This document shows positions 53,278-62,621 of a DNA stretch of 64,000 nucleotides, piece by piece. Source of the DNA: Streptomyces sp. MMG1121 (GTDB lineage Bacteria > Actinomycetota > Actinomycetes > Streptomycetales > Streptomycetaceae); NCBI RefSeq assembly GCF_001280015.1, contig NZ_LGDV01000118.1:286733-350732 (forward strand), given 5' to 3'. A model generated the notes under the pieces. That model was not told the origin of the DNA. It was given only the letters and a program-made list of their open reading frames with translations, and ran no database searches. Position numbers and translations under genes: made by a program. Position 1 is the stretch's first letter. Each line of letters begins with the position of its first letter.

Positions 53278-54164
53278 CCGACACGGCGCTGACCGCCGAG
53301 GCACTGGGAAAACGTTTCGGTCGCCGGGGCGGCTGGGCGCTGCGGGAGTGCGGCTTCCGGCTGCCCGCCGGGCGGGTGTGCGCGGTCGTCGGCCCCAACG
53401 GCGCCGGCAAGTCGACCCTGCTCGCACTCGCCGCCGGACTGCTCCCGCCCACCGAGGGCCGGCTGACGGTGCTCGGCACCACCCCGGCCGAGGCCCGCCC
53501 CCGGGTCGGCTTCGTCGCCCAGGACAAGCCGCTCTACCCGCAGCTCACGGTCGCCGAGACGCTGCTCATGGGCGCCGACCTCAACCCCGGGCGCTGGGAC
53601 GCGGCCGTCGCGGAGAAGGTCGTGGGCGCCCTCGACCCCAAGGCCCGCGTCCGCGCCCTGTCCGGCGGACAGCGCACCCGGGTCGCGCTCGCCCTCGCCC
53701 TCGGCAAGCGGCCCGAGCTGCTGCTCCTGGACGAGCCGATGGCCGACCTCGACCCGCTGGCCCGGCACGAGCTGATGGGCACGCTGATGGCGGAGGCCGC
53801 GCAGTACGGCACCACGATCGCGATGTCCTCGCACGTGGTCGCCGAACTGGAGGACTCCTGCGACCATCTGCTGCTGGTCGGCGACGGCCGGATCCGGCTC
53901 GCCGGGGAGATCGACGAACTGCGCGCCGCCCACCGCAGGGTCAGCGGCGCCGCCGACACCGCCGCGCTCGGCGCACACACCGTGGTCGAGTCCCGGACCA
54001 CCGGCCGCCAGCTCACCGCCCTGATCCGTCCGGCCGGACCGGTCACCGGCGACTGGCGGACCTCGGTGCCGTCCCTGGAGGAACTCGTCCTCGCCCACCT
54101 GCGCAATCCCGAGGCCCCCGCCCTCACCACCGCTCCGGCCGTCCCCGAGGAGAGTGCCGCGTGA
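53274..54164 (+). CDS. ABC transporter ATP-binding protein
   Basis: 296 residues. Walker A VVGPNGAGKSTLLALAAGLL, Q-loop FVAQDKPLYPQL, signature ALSGGQRTRVALALAL, Walker B LLLLDEPMADLDP, H-loop SSHV. The C-terminal 70 residues are the accessory region typical of drug-export ATPases. It is translationally coupled on both sides (ATGA and GTGA) and drives the two permeases that follow. Confidence 0.9.
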   Translation: MTDTALTAEALGKRFGRRGGWALRECGFRLPAGRVCAVVGPNGAGKSTLLALAAGLLPPTEGRLTVLGTTPAEARPRVGFVAQDKPLYPQLTVAETLLMGADLNPGRWDAAVAEKVVGALDPKARVRALSGGQRTRVALALALGKRPELLLLDEPMADLDPLARHELMGTLMAEAAQYGTTIAMSSHVVAELEDSCDHLLLVGDGRIRLAGEIDELRAAHRRVSGAADTAALGAHTVVESRTTGRQLTALIRPAGPVTGDWRTSVPSLEELVLAHLRNPEAPALTTAPAVPEESAA

Positions 54165-55180
54165 CCGCCCCGACCGCCCACCGACCGCGCACGACCCGCT
54201 GGCTGCTGCGACTGCACCGCCCCGCGGTGTACGGCTTCGCCGCCCTGGTGATCGTCGTGGCCGCCCTGCAGATCGCCCTGGCCGGCCCGCTCGCCGACGC
54301 GGCCGCCGAGGGCTGGCGCCAGTACGACGCCTGCGGCACGGGCCTGTGCACGTACGACCAGGCCGCGATCCTGCGCTACAAGGACTGGTACAACTACGCC
54401 ACCTACGTCCTCGACCTGCTGCCCTTCCTGGTGGCCACCTGGGCCGGCGCCGCCCTGACCGGCCGCGAGCTGGAGTCCGGCACCGCCCTGCTGTCCTGGA
54501 CCCAGGGCATCTCCCCGGTGCGCTGGCTCACGGTCCGGCTGGCGGTCCCCGCGCTCGCCGTCGCCACCGGCACCGGTCTGCTGTTCTGGCTGCACCACCG
54601 CGCCTGGGCCGCGGGCCGGGGCCGTATCGACACCGCCAAGCAGTGGGACGACCTGTTCACCTTCCACGCCAACGGCCCCACCGCCGCCGCCCTGGCCCTC
54701 GCCGGGCTCGCGGCCGGCGCCCTGGCGGGCCTGCTGTGGCGCCGTACCCTGCCCGCGCTGATCACCGGCGCGCTGATCACCGCGGGCGTCGCGGGCCTGG
54801 CCCAGCAGCTGATGCCCCACCTGTGGCCGACGGTCACCAACGTCACCACGCTGAAGCAGGGCGGCGTCGGCTCGGGCATCGTGGTCGAGCAGGGTCTGGT
54901 GGCCAAGTCCGGCGGCCACCTGCCCCTCCCCCAGTGCTCCACGAGCGCGGCGTGCGACGCCGCCTTCGCGAAGGCCTCCGGCTACTACACCTCCTACCAC
55001 CCCTACTCCCACTACTGGCCGCTCCAGCTCACCACCAGCGCGCTGATCCTGGCCGTCACCGCACTGCTCGTCCTGGGCTGCTTCCTGGCGCTGCGCCGGC
55101 TGACCGGGGCTCTGCGCACGACCCGGCACGTCGTCCCGGCGGACAAGGCCACGCTCGTCGGCACCGGGGCCCCCGCATGA
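54161..55180 (+). CDS. ABC transporter permease 1
   Basis: 339 residues, about six membrane helices (YGFAALVIVVAALQIALAG, LDLLPFLVATWAGAAL, LALAGLAAGALAGLLW, ALILAVTALLVLGCFLAL). A large extracytoplasmic loop (about 215-285) carries two cysteines in CSTSAACDAAF. The segment WAGAALTGRELESGTALLSWTQ is shared almost word for word with permease 2, so the two arose by duplication. GTG start overlaps the ATPase stop. Confidence 0.85.
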   Translation: MTAPTAHRPRTTRWLLRLHRPAVYGFAALVIVVAALQIALAGPLADAAAEGWRQYDACGTGLCTYDQAAILRYKDWYNYATYVLDLLPFLVATWAGAALTGRELESGTALLSWTQGISPVRWLTVRLAVPALAVATGTGLLFWLHHRAWAAGRGRIDTAKQWDDLFTFHANGPTAAALALAGLAAGALAGLLWRRTLPALITGALITAGVAGLAQQLMPHLWPTVTNVTTLKQGGVGSGIVVEQGLVAKSGGHLPLPQCSTSAACDAAFAKASGYYTSYHPYSHYWPLQLTTSALILAVTALLVLGCFLALRRLTGALRTTRHVVPADKATLVGTGAPA

Positions 55181-55938
55181 CCGCCCTCGCCCCCGTCCCC
55201 GCCCGGCCGGCCGCCCGGCGTGCGCTGCTGCGGCTGCACCGCCCTGCCCTGCTCGTCTGGACCGCCTTCGTCGTCCTCACCGTCGGTGAACTGCTCTACG
55301 TCCACTTCTCGGCCGCGCCCCGGGACCGGGCCTGTTTCAGCACGCCGGGCGCGGTCTGCACGTACTTCGTGTTCACCGACACCAACAACGTCGTGAACTT
55401 CCTCGGCGAGGTCCTCTCCTACACCCCCTGCGCGGTGGCCGCCTGGGCAGGCGCCGCGCTGATCGGCCGCGAGCTGGAGTCCGGCACCGCGAAGCTGGCC
55501 TGGACCCAGTCCGTGTCCCCGGCCCGCTGGCTGACCGCGAAGCTCACCGCGGCCGCCGTACCGCTGCTCACCGGCGGCGCCGTCCTCGCCGTGGCCTTCG
55601 GCCGGGTCTGGGGCGCCGACCAGGACGTCCTGGTCACGAACTGGACCTGGGACCGTGTGTTCATCCCGCGCGGTCCGCTGCTGCCCGCACTGGCGTTGTT
55701 CGCGCTGGCCGCCGGCGCGTACGCTGCGCTGGCCCTGCGGCGCGTTCTGCCGGCGCTGACCGCGGGTCTGGGCGTCACGCTGCTCGTACGGCTGTATCTG
55801 CGGGAGCTGTGGAAGCCGCTGCGGGACGTCCTGCCGGGCTTTTGGGCGCTGCAGTCGGCTGCCGCCGGGGTGCTGGTCGTGCTGGCCGGTGTGGTCTTCG
55901 CCGGGGCGTATGCGGTGCTGCGGCGGCAGGCCGGCTGA
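55177..55938 (+). CDS. ABC transporter permease 2
   Basis: 253 residues, about six membrane helices. It begins with ALLRLHRPALLVWTAFVVLTVGELLYV, parallel to LLRLHRPAVYGFAALVIVV of permease 1, and has WAGAALIGRELESGTAKLAWTQSVSPARWLTAKL. The loop between helices 1 and 2 has CFSTPGAVCTY, again two cysteines. ATG overlaps the previous stop. It ends the operon; 295 bp of gene-free DNA follow. Confidence 0.85.
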   Translation: MTALAPVPARPAARRALLRLHRPALLVWTAFVVLTVGELLYVHFSAAPRDRACFSTPGAVCTYFVFTDTNNVVNFLGEVLSYTPCAVAAWAGAALIGRELESGTAKLAWTQSVSPARWLTAKLTAAAVPLLTGGAVLAVAFGRVWGADQDVLVTNWTWDRVFIPRGPLLPALALFALAAGAYAALALRRVLPALTAGLGVTLLVRLYLRELWKPLRDVLPGFWALQSAAAGVLVVLAGVVFAGAYAVLRRQAG

Positions 55939-56233
55939 GCACCCGACGGGAGTGCCGCATCGGTGTCGTCGAGCGGGTGCGGGGCCGTAGTGGCCGATGG
56001 CGCAGCCGGCGCACCTCTTCGGGGCACTCCCCCCTGGGAGCCTCCCCCCGATATCCCGCACGTCATGTCGCCGTAACCATTGATTCAGCCAAGCTTGCGA
56101 CGCTCGGCCAATGAAGCCCGCCGTGCCAGAGTCTTCACCGCCCCCCGAGGGGCCCGGGCGGAACGGGACCGTGACGGTCCCGCCCGCCCGTTCCGACGCG
56201 CCCGTGACGCCTGTGGCGCGGAAGAATGGGGTC

Positions 56234-58465
56234 ATGAGTCAGCAAGACGCCCAGGCACAGGTCCAGCACCCCCAGCCCTCCGTGGGTTCCCTCGCCGCGC
56301 ACCGCCCCCACACCGTCGCCGCCACGGTCTCCGACCTGGAACCCGACATCGACGCGGACCTCGACGCCTACGAAGAGGCACCGTACGAGGGCACGCCCCT
56401 GCCCCAGGGCCGCTTCCTCGACCGGGAGCGCAGCTGGCTCGCCTTCAACGAGCGTGTCCTGGAGCTGGCCGAGGACCCGAACACCCCCCTGCTGGAGCGC
56501 GCCAACTTCCTCGCGATCTTCGCCAGCAACCTGGACGAGTTCTTCATGGTCCGGGTGGCCGGTCTGAAGCGCCGTATCGCCACCGGTGTGGCGACGCGGT
56601 CCGCCTCCGGACTCCAGCCGCGCGAGGTGCTGGAGATGATCTGGGCCCGCTCGCGCGAGCTGATGGCCCGGCACGCCGCCTGCTACCACGAGGACGTCGC
56701 CCCCGCACTCGCGGAGGAGGGCATACACCTCGTCCGCTGGCAGGAGCTGGCCGAGAAGGAGCAGGCCCGCCTGTTCACGCTCTTCCGGCACCAGATCTTC
56801 CCGGTCCTCACCCCGCTGGCCGTGGACCCCGCGCACCCCTTCCCGTACATCTCCGGCCTCTCGCTGAACCTGGCCGTCGTCGTACGCAACCCGGTCAGCG
56901 GCCACAAGCACTTCGCGCGCGTGAAGGTGCCGCCGCTGCTGTCCCGCTTCCTGGAGAGCAGCCCCGGACGCTACGTCCCCATCGAGGACGTCATCGCCGC
57001 GCACCTGGAGGAGCTGTTCCCGGGCATGGAGGTGCTGGAGTCCCACACCTTCCGGCTCACCCGCAACGAGGACCTGGAAGTAGAGGAGGACGACGCCGAG
57101 AACCTGCTCCAGGCGCTGGAGAAGGAGCTCATGCGGCGCCGTTTCGGGCCGCCCGTGCGCCTGGAGGTCGAGGAGTCCATCGACCGCGAGGTGCTCGACC
57201 TGCTGGTGCGCGAGCTGAAGATCAGCGAGGCCGAGGTCTACCCGCTGCCCGGCCCGCTCGACCTCACCGGCCTGTTCCGGATCCACTCCCTGGACCGGCC
57301 CGAGCTGAAGTACCCGAAGTTCGTCGCCGGCACCCACCGCGACCTCGCCGAGGTCGAGTCGGCCTCCGCACCGGACATCTTCGCGGCCCTGCGCACCCGG
57401 GACGTGCTCCTGCACCACCCCTACGACAGCTTCTCCACGTCCGTGCAGGCCTTCCTGGAGCAGGCGGCGAGCGACCCGGACGTCCTCGCCATCAAGCAGA
57501 CCCTGTACCGCACCTCCGGCGACTCCCCGATCGTCGACGCGCTCATCGACGCCGCCGAGTCCGGCAAGCAGGTCCTGGTCCTGGTCGAGATCAAGGCCCG
57601 CTTCGACGAGCACGCGAACATCAAGTGGGCGCGCAAACTGGAGGAGGCCGGCTGCCACGTCGTCTACGGCCTCGTCGGCCTGAAGACGCACTGCAAGCTG
57701 TCCCTGGTGGTCCGCCAGGAGGGCGAGACCCTGCGCCGCTACAGCCACGTCGGCACGGGCAACTACCACCCGAAGACCGCCCGCCTGTACGAGGACCTGG
57801 GCCTGCTCACGGCCGACCCGCAGGTCGGCGCGGACCTCTCCGACCTCTTCAACCGGCTGTCCGGCTACTCCCGCCGCGAGACCTACCGCCGTCTGCTGGT
57901 GGCCCCCAAGTCGCTGCGGGACGGCCTGATAGCGCGGATCGACAAGGAGGTCCAGCACCACCGTGCGGGCCGCCCGGCCTTCGTCCGCATCAAGGTCAAC
58001 TCGATGGTCGACGAGGCCGTCATCGACGCGCTCTACCGGGCCTCCCAGGCAGGCGTGCCGGTCGACATCTGGGTGCGCGGCATCTGCGCGATCCGCCCCG
58101 GCCTCCCGGGCCTGTCGGACAACATACGGGTCCGCTCCATACTCGGCCGGTTCCTCGAACACTCGCGGGTGTTCGCCTTCGGCAACGGCGGCGAGCCCGA
58201 GGTGTGGATCGGCAGCGCCGACATGATGCACCGCAACCTCGACCGCCGGATCGAGGCCCTGGTCCGTGTCGTCGACCCGGCCCACCGGGCGGCCCTGAAC
58301 CGGTTGCTCGACACCGGGATGTCCGACACGACGTCCTCCTGGCACCTCGGCCCCGACGGCGAGTGGACCCGGCACGCGACCGACACGGACGGACAGCCCC
58401 TGCGCAACGTCCAGGAGATGCTCATAGACGCCCGGAGGCGCCGGCGTGGCACAGCAACACCTTGA
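56234..58465 (+). CDS. ppk: Polyphosphate kinase
   Basis: 743 residues. It makes polyphosphate from ATP. N-domain: [51 protein letters not shown]. Core: [55 protein letters not shown], and the phospho-histidine His486 in [11 protein letters not shown], followed by [20 protein letters not shown]. Normal length for PPK1. The start [11 protein letters not shown] was chosen over the in-frame start at 56111 because homology begins near residue 55 and no RBS supports the longer form. It overlaps the CHAD gene by 20 bp. Confidence 0.93.
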   Translation: MSQQDAQAQVQHPQPSVGSLAAHRPHTVAATVSDLEPDIDADLDAYEEAPYEGTPLPQGRFLDRERSWLAFNERVLELAEDPNTPLLERANFLAIFASNLDEFFMVRVAGLKRRIATGVATRSASGLQPREVLEMIWARSRELMARHAACYHEDVAPALAEEGIHLVRWQELAEKEQARLFTLFRHQIFPVLTPLAVDPAHPFPYISGLSLNLAVVVRNPVSGHKHFARVKVPPLLSRFLESSPGRYVPIEDVIAAHLEELFPGMEVLESHTFRLTRNEDLEVEEDDAENLLQALEKELMRRRFGPPVRLEVEESIDREVLDLLVRELKISEAEVYPLPGPLDLTGLFRIHSLDRPELKYPKFVAGTHRDLAEVESASAPDIFAALRTRDVLLHHPYDSFSTSVQAFLEQAASDPDVLAIKQTLYRTSGDSPIVDALIDAAESGKQVLVLVEIKARFDEHANIKWARKLEEAGCHVVYGLVGLKTHCKLSLVVRQEGETLRRYSHVGTGNYHPKTARLYEDLGLLTADPQVGADLSDLFNRLSGYSRRETYRRLLVAPKSLRDGLIARIDKEVQHHRAGRPAFVRIKVNSMVDEAVIDALYRASQAGVPVDIWVRGICAIRPGLPGLSDNIRVRSILGRFLEHSRVFAFGNGGEPEVWIGSADMMHRNLDRRIEALVRVVDPAHRAALNRLLDTGMSDTTSSWHLGPDGEWTRHATDTDGQPLRNVQEMLIDARRRRRGTATP

Positions 58466-59576
58466 CCCGACGGACCCCACGGCCGGCGTGGCGACGGGGG
58501 AGGCCCTCGCGGCCTATCTGCGCGCCCAGGCCACGGAGTTCCTGCGCGCCCTGCGCCTGCACCGGAAGACCGGGGGCGGCGGGAGCGGCCCCGCGCATGG
58601 GGGTGCCCCCGCTCGAGCGAAGTCGAGAGTGGGGGAGTACGCGGGCGTCGGGGAGAACGGCGCGGAGCAGTCCGTCGACGCGGCGCGCGCCCTGCGCCGC
58701 TCGGCCCGCCGCATCAGCGGCAGCCTGCACACCTTCCGCCCACTCCTGGACCCCGACTGGTCCGAGGCGATGCGCCCCGAACTGGCGTGGCTGTCCGGCA
58801 CGTTGGGCCTGGAGCACGCCTACGAGGCGCGCCTGGAGCGGCTGTTGCTGGCGCTGCACCGGCTGTCGGGGGCGGCCGTGCTCCCCGCCCAGACGGTGGA
58901 CGCGGCGGTACTGGAAAGCGCCCGCGCCCCGGCGGGCCCCGCCCCGGAGCGCGGCAACCTGACGGTGGGCGCGGCGAAAGCGGGCGCGCTGCTGGAGCGC
59001 CAGCTCACCCTCGCCCGGACGAGGGCCCACTCGACCGCCCTGCAGGCACTGGGGTCGAGCCGCTTCCACGCGGTCGCGGACAAGGTCGCCGTACTGGCCA
59101 GCGAGGTCCCCCTCACCCTCATCGCGCCGAGCACCGATCTGCGCCCCCTGGCAGCCGCTGCGGAGGAACGGCTGACAGCGGCGATCGGTGCGCTTCCCCT
59201 GGTCACCGCGGGCCACCCCTACAACGCGGAGGCCCTGGTCCACGGCCTGTCCCCGGACCCGTCCCCCCACCCCCAGGACGGCCCCTGGCATCAGGTCCGG
59301 CTGCTGCTGCGCCTGCACCGGTACGCCCAGGAGGTGCTGCACGCCGGCGACTCCGCGGTCGACGTACGCCTGTTGACGGCCGGTCAGGCGCTGAACCGGC
59401 ACCGGGACGCCTCGGAGGCCGCCGCGGCGGCGGCGCAGGCGGCGCGCACCCCGCGCATCGCGCCGGCGACGGCGTACGCGCTCGGGGTGCTCCACGCCGA
59501 CCAGCGGCACGAGGTGGAGGCGGCCAGGTTCGCGTTCCAGCAGGCCTGGCAGAAGCAGACCGTCAGCGCACCCTGA
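58446..59576 (+). CDS. CHAD domain protein (polyphosphate-binding)
   Basis: 376 residues of CHAD-type helices with conserved basic/His positions ([42 protein letters not shown]-like segment LDRLL). CHAD proteins bind polyphosphate. Its GTG lies 20 bp inside ppk, so it is coupled to the kinase. Residues about 49-64 ([15 protein letters not shown]) are encoded by the 42-bp repeat at 58596-58637, a lineage-specific insertion in the loop between the first two helices. It is followed by a Nudix gene, giving a three-gene polyphosphate block. Confidence 0.85.
   Translation: MAQQHLDPTDPTAGVATGEALAAYLRAQATEFLRALRLHRKTGGGGSGPAHGGAPARAKSRVGEYAGVGENGAEQSVDAARALRRSARRISGSLHTFRPLLDPDWSEAMRPELAWLSGTLGLEHAYEARLERLLLALHRLSGAAVLPAQTVDAAVLESARAPAGPAPERGNLTVGAAKAGALLERQLTLARTRAHSTALQALGSSRFHAVADKVAVLASEVPLTLIAPSTDLRPLAAAAEERLTAAIGALPLVTAGHPYNAEALVHGLSPDPSPHPQDGPWHQVRLLLRLHRYAQEVLHAGDSAVDVRLLTAGQALNRHRDASEAAAAAAQAARTPRIAPATAYALGVLHADQRHEVEAARFAFQQAWQKQTVSAP
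58596..58637. repeat. 42-bp palindromic repeat, copy B, inside the CHAD gene
   Basis: Reverse orientation to copy A at 8595-8636, matching at 38 of 42 bases, including an unbroken 17-base core around GCTCGAGC. It is in frame within the CHAD coding sequence and adds about 14 residues to a loop. Confidence 0.75.
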
Positions 59577-59607
59577 AGCCCATGCCGGACGTTCCCGAGG
59601 AGGCGGT

Positions 59608-60018
59608 GTGAACGACACCTTGGTCCAGGCGGCCGGCTGCGTGCTCTGGCGCCGCTCCCCGGTCGCCGGGGACCTGGAGATCTGTCTGGTCCACCGGCCG
59701 AAGTACGACGACTGGTCCCACCCCAAGGGCAAGCTCAAACGGGCCGAGGACCCGCTCGCGGGCGCCCTGCGCGAGGTGGCGGAGGAGACCGGGTACACGG
59801 CCGAGCCCGGCGCCGAGCTGCCGACCGTGCGCTATCTGGCGGGCGGCCGCCCGAAGCAGGTGCGCTACTGGGCGGCACAGGCGGTTTCCGGCCACTTCAC
59901 GCCGAACGACGAGGTGGACCGCATCCTGTGGCTCTCCCCCGCGTCCGCCCGCGGCCGGCTCACCCAGCCGCGCGACCGGGACCTGGTGGAGGACGCCCTT
60001 CACGGACTGGTCGTGTGA
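59608..60018 (+). CDS. Nudix hydrolase (MutT-like)
   Basis: 136 residues. The Nudix box G(x5)E(x7)REVAEETGY is complete: GKLKRAEDPLAGALREVAEETGY. The N-terminus (VQAAGCVLWRRSPVAGDLEICLVHRPKYDDWSHPKGK) matches the first domain of mycobacterial MutT1, but the C-terminal phosphoglycerate-mutase-like domain is missing, so it is a single-domain form. It may hydrolyse diadenosine polyphosphates, 8-oxo-dGTP or similar. GAGGAGG precedes the GTG. It follows CHAD by 31 bp. Confidence 0.88.
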   Translation: MNDTLVQAAGCVLWRRSPVAGDLEICLVHRPKYDDWSHPKGKLKRAEDPLAGALREVAEETGYTAEPGAELPTVRYLAGGRPKQVRYWAAQAVSGHFTPNDEVDRILWLSPASARGRLTQPRDRDLVEDALHGLVV

Positions 60019-60306
60019 ACCTCCGCGTCCGTACGGGCCTGACTGCGGGCCCGGCGGGCCGGACCACGCCAGCCGCAAGTACAGCGGGCCAGACAGAAGC
60101 GGCCCTGATCCGTCGTAGAAGTGAGGTGTTCCCGTCGGGCCGGTTCCGGCCCGTCCTCCTGCTGCGCCACGCCGTCAACGGTACTCCCGCGCCCCCCGTA
60201 CGCCTTCTGTACGCCCGCCGTCGCGCGTGACGGCGCTCCCTACCCGTCGTTAACCGGAACGACAGGGGGCCCGTGACGGACGTACCGGCTTGGGGGTAGG
60301 CAGGCG

Positions 60307-61158
60307 ATGGAACGGCGGCAGCAGCACAGGCACACGGGCAGGACGGTCATCGCGGTCGGCATCCTGCTGGGCCTCGGAGCGGGTGCCACGGGCTGTTCGG
60401 ACAGCCGGGCCGCCGCCGACGACGTCAAGGGCGGCGGCGATCCGGTCGCCCTGCTGCGGCGGGCCGCGGACACGCTCGGCGGCGCGGGCAGCTCCAAGGC
60501 CACCACCTCCATGGAGATGGCCACCGGCGGCACCCGGGTCACCATCCGCGGCAAGGGGGTCTACGACTACCGGCACCGGCTCGGCCGGCTCACGGTCGTG
60601 CTGCCCGAGGACCCCACGGGCACCGCCGAGCACCAGCCCATCACCGAACTCCTTGCCCCCGGCGCCCTGTTCATGAAGAACCGGGGCGCGGGCGTGCCCG
60701 CCGACAAGTGGGTGCGGGTGGACACCGCCACCGTGTCGGACGGCAACCTGGTCACCGGCGGCGCGACCGATCCGTACGCGGCGGCCGAGGTACTGCGCGG
60801 CGCCCGTACGGCGGCCTACGTCGGCCGGGCCGAGGTCGGGGGCACGCCCGTACGCCACTACCGGGGCACCGCCGACCTGGCCGCCGCGGCCGGCCGGGCC
60901 TCCGCCGCGGACCGGGCGCCGCTGGCCGCGGCGGCGAAAGGGTTCGCCACGGCCGAGGTCCCGTTCGACGTCTACCTCGACGACCAGGGCCGGATCCGCA
61001 AGCTCAGACAGCGCTTCAGCTTCGTCAACGGCCTGCAGAAAACCCCGGTGGCGGTGGCCTCGACCACACTGCTGTACGACTTCGGCGTCCCGGCCGACGT
61101 GCGGCTGCCGCGTCCGCGGGACATCTACGCGGGCCGGATCGCGGAGGACGGGCACTAG
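60307..61158 (+). CDS. Secreted lipoprotein
   Basis: 283 residues. A signal peptide with lipobox GATGC puts the lipid on Cys30. The mature domain resembles the LppX/LprG-like fold: DPVALLRRAADTLGGAGSSKATTSMEMATGGTRVTIRGKGVYDY..., then PFDVYLDDQGRIRKLRQRFSF. A lipid-carrier or envelope role is possible but unproven. GGGGGTAGG lies about eight bases before the ATG. The 288 bp upstream (60019-60306) hold no gene and no recognisable PHO box. Confidence 0.8.
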   Translation: MERRQQHRHTGRTVIAVGILLGLGAGATGCSDSRAAADDVKGGGDPVALLRRAADTLGGAGSSKATTSMEMATGGTRVTIRGKGVYDYRHRLGRLTVVLPEDPTGTAEHQPITELLAPGALFMKNRGAGVPADKWVRVDTATVSDGNLVTGGATDPYAAAEVLRGARTAAYVGRAEVGGTPVRHYRGTADLAAAAGRASAADRAPLAAAAKGFATAEVPFDVYLDDQGRIRKLRQRFSFVNGLQKTPVAVASTTLLYDFGVPADVRLPRPRDIYAGRIAEDGH

Positions 61159-61250
61159 TCCGGGGTGCCCTGCCGTAAGTAGCCCGTCCGTGCCATGCGC
61201 GGTGTGTAGAGCGCTGCCTACTCTAGGAAGTCGGTGACGGCAGGAATGAG

Positions 61251-61418
61251 GTGAGGCGGGTGGCTCCGGTCGGCGGCACGGCGGTACAGGACCACGTGGC
61301 CCTCGCCGAGATCGAGCTGTGCGGAGAGCTGATCATCGCGGCCTCGGCCGCCGAGGACCGGCTCAGTCTGGAGAGCATCGACGAGGTGCTCCGGGTGGAA
61401 CGCGAACCCGGGGACTGA
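61251..61418 (+). CDS. Small acidic hypothetical protein, 55 residues
   Basis: MRRVAPVGGTAVQDHVALAE then IELCGELIIAASAAEDRLSL then ESIDEVLRVEREPGD. One amphipathic or weakly hydrophobic stretch and a single Cys. AGGA lies five bases before GTG 61251; GTG 61260 is an alternative. Codon third positions are G/C-rich. It ends 22 bp before the convergent csoR stop. No known family that I can name. Confidence 0.55.
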   Translation: MRRVAPVGGTAVQDHVALAEIELCGELIIAASAAEDRLSLESIDEVLRVEREPGD

Positions 61419-61439
61419 GGACTGAGCGAACCGAGCGGC

Positions 61440-61784
61440 TCAGGTGCGCAGGAGCCGGCCGATCGCCTTCGTCGCCTCGTCCACCTTCGCGTCGATCTCG
61501 TCACCGCCCTTGAGGGCCGCGTCGGCCACACAGTGCCGCAGATGCTCCTCCAGCAGCTGGAGCGCGAAGGACTGCAGCGCCTTGGTGGAGGCGGAGACCT
61601 GGGTGAGTATGTCGATGCAGTACGTGTCCTCGTCGACCATCCGCTGCAGCCCCCGGATCTGCCCCTCGATCCGGCGCAGCCGCTTGAGGTGCTCGTCCTT
61701 CCGCTTGTGATACCCGTGTGTGGCGGGGGCGTCCTGGCACGTGCCCTCGGCGGGGGCCGGGGCGCCGGCCTCGGTCGTCGTCAT
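61440..61784 (-). CDS. csoR: Copper-sensing repressor CsoR
   Basis: A 114-residue all-helical DUF156 repressor. Cu(I) ligands fit the CsoR pattern exactly: Cys56 (EDTYCIDIL), His81 and Cys85 (EEHLRHCV), the C-x24-H-x3-C spacing. DNA-contact arginines and lysines cluster in HKRKDEHLKRLRRIEGQIRG. Cu(I) binding releases it from GC-rich operators of copper exporters and itself. The start MTTTEAGAPAPAE was chosen; an ATACCC-n5-GGGTAT site lies 38 bp upstream. It corresponds to the CsoR of S. lividans/S. coelicolor (SCO4136). Confidence 0.92.
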   Translation of the reverse strand: MTTTEAGAPAPAEGTCQDAPATHGYHKRKDEHLKRLRRIEGQIRGLQRMVDEDTYCIDILTQVSASTKALQSFALQLLEEHLRHCVADAALKGGDEIDAKVDEATKAIGRLLRT

Positions 61785-61821
61785 CGCGGGCCCTCCATCT
61801 CGACGGTCACCAGTGCGGTCC

Positions 61822-61838
61822 ATACCCCTACTGGGTAT
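61822..61838. promoter_or_regulatory. CsoR operator
   Basis: ATACCC-ctact-GGGTAT upstream of csoR matches the CsoR-type ATACCC/GGGTAT palindrome. A second half site, CTGGGTATGGGG, follows at 61855-61866. Autoregulation by copper is expected. Confidence 0.75.
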
Positions 61839-61993
61839 ATGGTAACGAATTTTGCTGGGTATGGGGCCCTTGGTACGCCCCCGTGCTGACCACTGTGCCT
61901 GATGGGCGACACTGGGGGACGGCCCATTAGCCGTGGCCGGATGATGCACTTAGCATCAGCCTGACCGAAACCGATGCACCCCGAGGACCCCTT

Positions 61994-62614
61994 GTGCGCT
62001 TTCGTCTGACCCCCAGGGAGACGAGCTTCTACGACATGTTCGCCGCATCCGCGGACAACATCGTCACCGGCTCGAAACTCCTGATGGAACTGCTCGGGGC
62101 GGACGGACCTGCCCGAGCCGAGATCGCAGAGCGTATGCGGGCCGCCGAACACGCGGGTGACGACGCCACGCACGCGATCTTCCACCAGCTGAACTCCTCG
62201 TTCATCACGCCGTTCGACCGCGAGGACATCTACACCCTCGCCGGGTCCCTCGACGACATCATGGACTTCATGGAGGAAGCCGTCGACCTGGTGGTCCTCT
62301 ACAACGTCGAGGAACTGCCGAAGGGCGTCGAGCAGCAGATCGAGGTACTGGCCCGGGCGGCCGAGCTGACGGCCGAGGCGATGCCGAACCTGCGCACGCT
62401 GGACAACCTCACGGAGTACTGGATCGAGGTCAACCGGCTGGAGAACCAGGCGGACCAGATCCACCGGAAGCTGCTGGCCCACCTCTTCAACGGCAAGTAC
62501 GACGCCATCGAGGTGCTCAAGCTCAAGCAGATCGTGGACGTCCTGGAAGAGGCGGCGGACGCGTTCGAGCACGTGGCGAACACGGTGGAGACCATCGCCG
62601 TCAAGGAGTCCTGA
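61994..62614 (+). CDS. DUF47 (PhoU-like) Pit accessory protein
   Basis: 206 residues, all helical: FRLTPRETSFYDMFAASADNIVTGSKLLMELLG, MRAAEHAGDDATHAIFHQLNSSFITPFDREDIYTLAGSLDDIMDFMEEAVD, with the ExxxD metal-binding repeats of the PhoU fold. Genes of this family precede pit transporters and modulate their activity. GAGGA lies about seven bases before GTG 61994. TGATGC-actta-GCATCA (61942-61958) upstream may be regulatory. The gap to pit is 7 bp. Confidence 0.9.
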   Translation: MRFRLTPRETSFYDMFAASADNIVTGSKLLMELLGADGPARAEIAERMRAAEHAGDDATHAIFHQLNSSFITPFDREDIYTLAGSLDDIMDFMEEAVDLVVLYNVEELPKGVEQQIEVLARAAELTAEAMPNLRTLDNLTEYWIEVNRLENQADQIHRKLLAHLFNGKYDAIEVLKLKQIVDVLEEAADAFEHVANTVETIAVKES

Positions 62615-62621
62615 GGCGTCG

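Noticed and set aside
55939..56233. PHO boxes upstream of ppk
   Set aside because: No convincing GTTCA-type direct repeats could be read; the same holds for 60019-60306 and 61860-61993.
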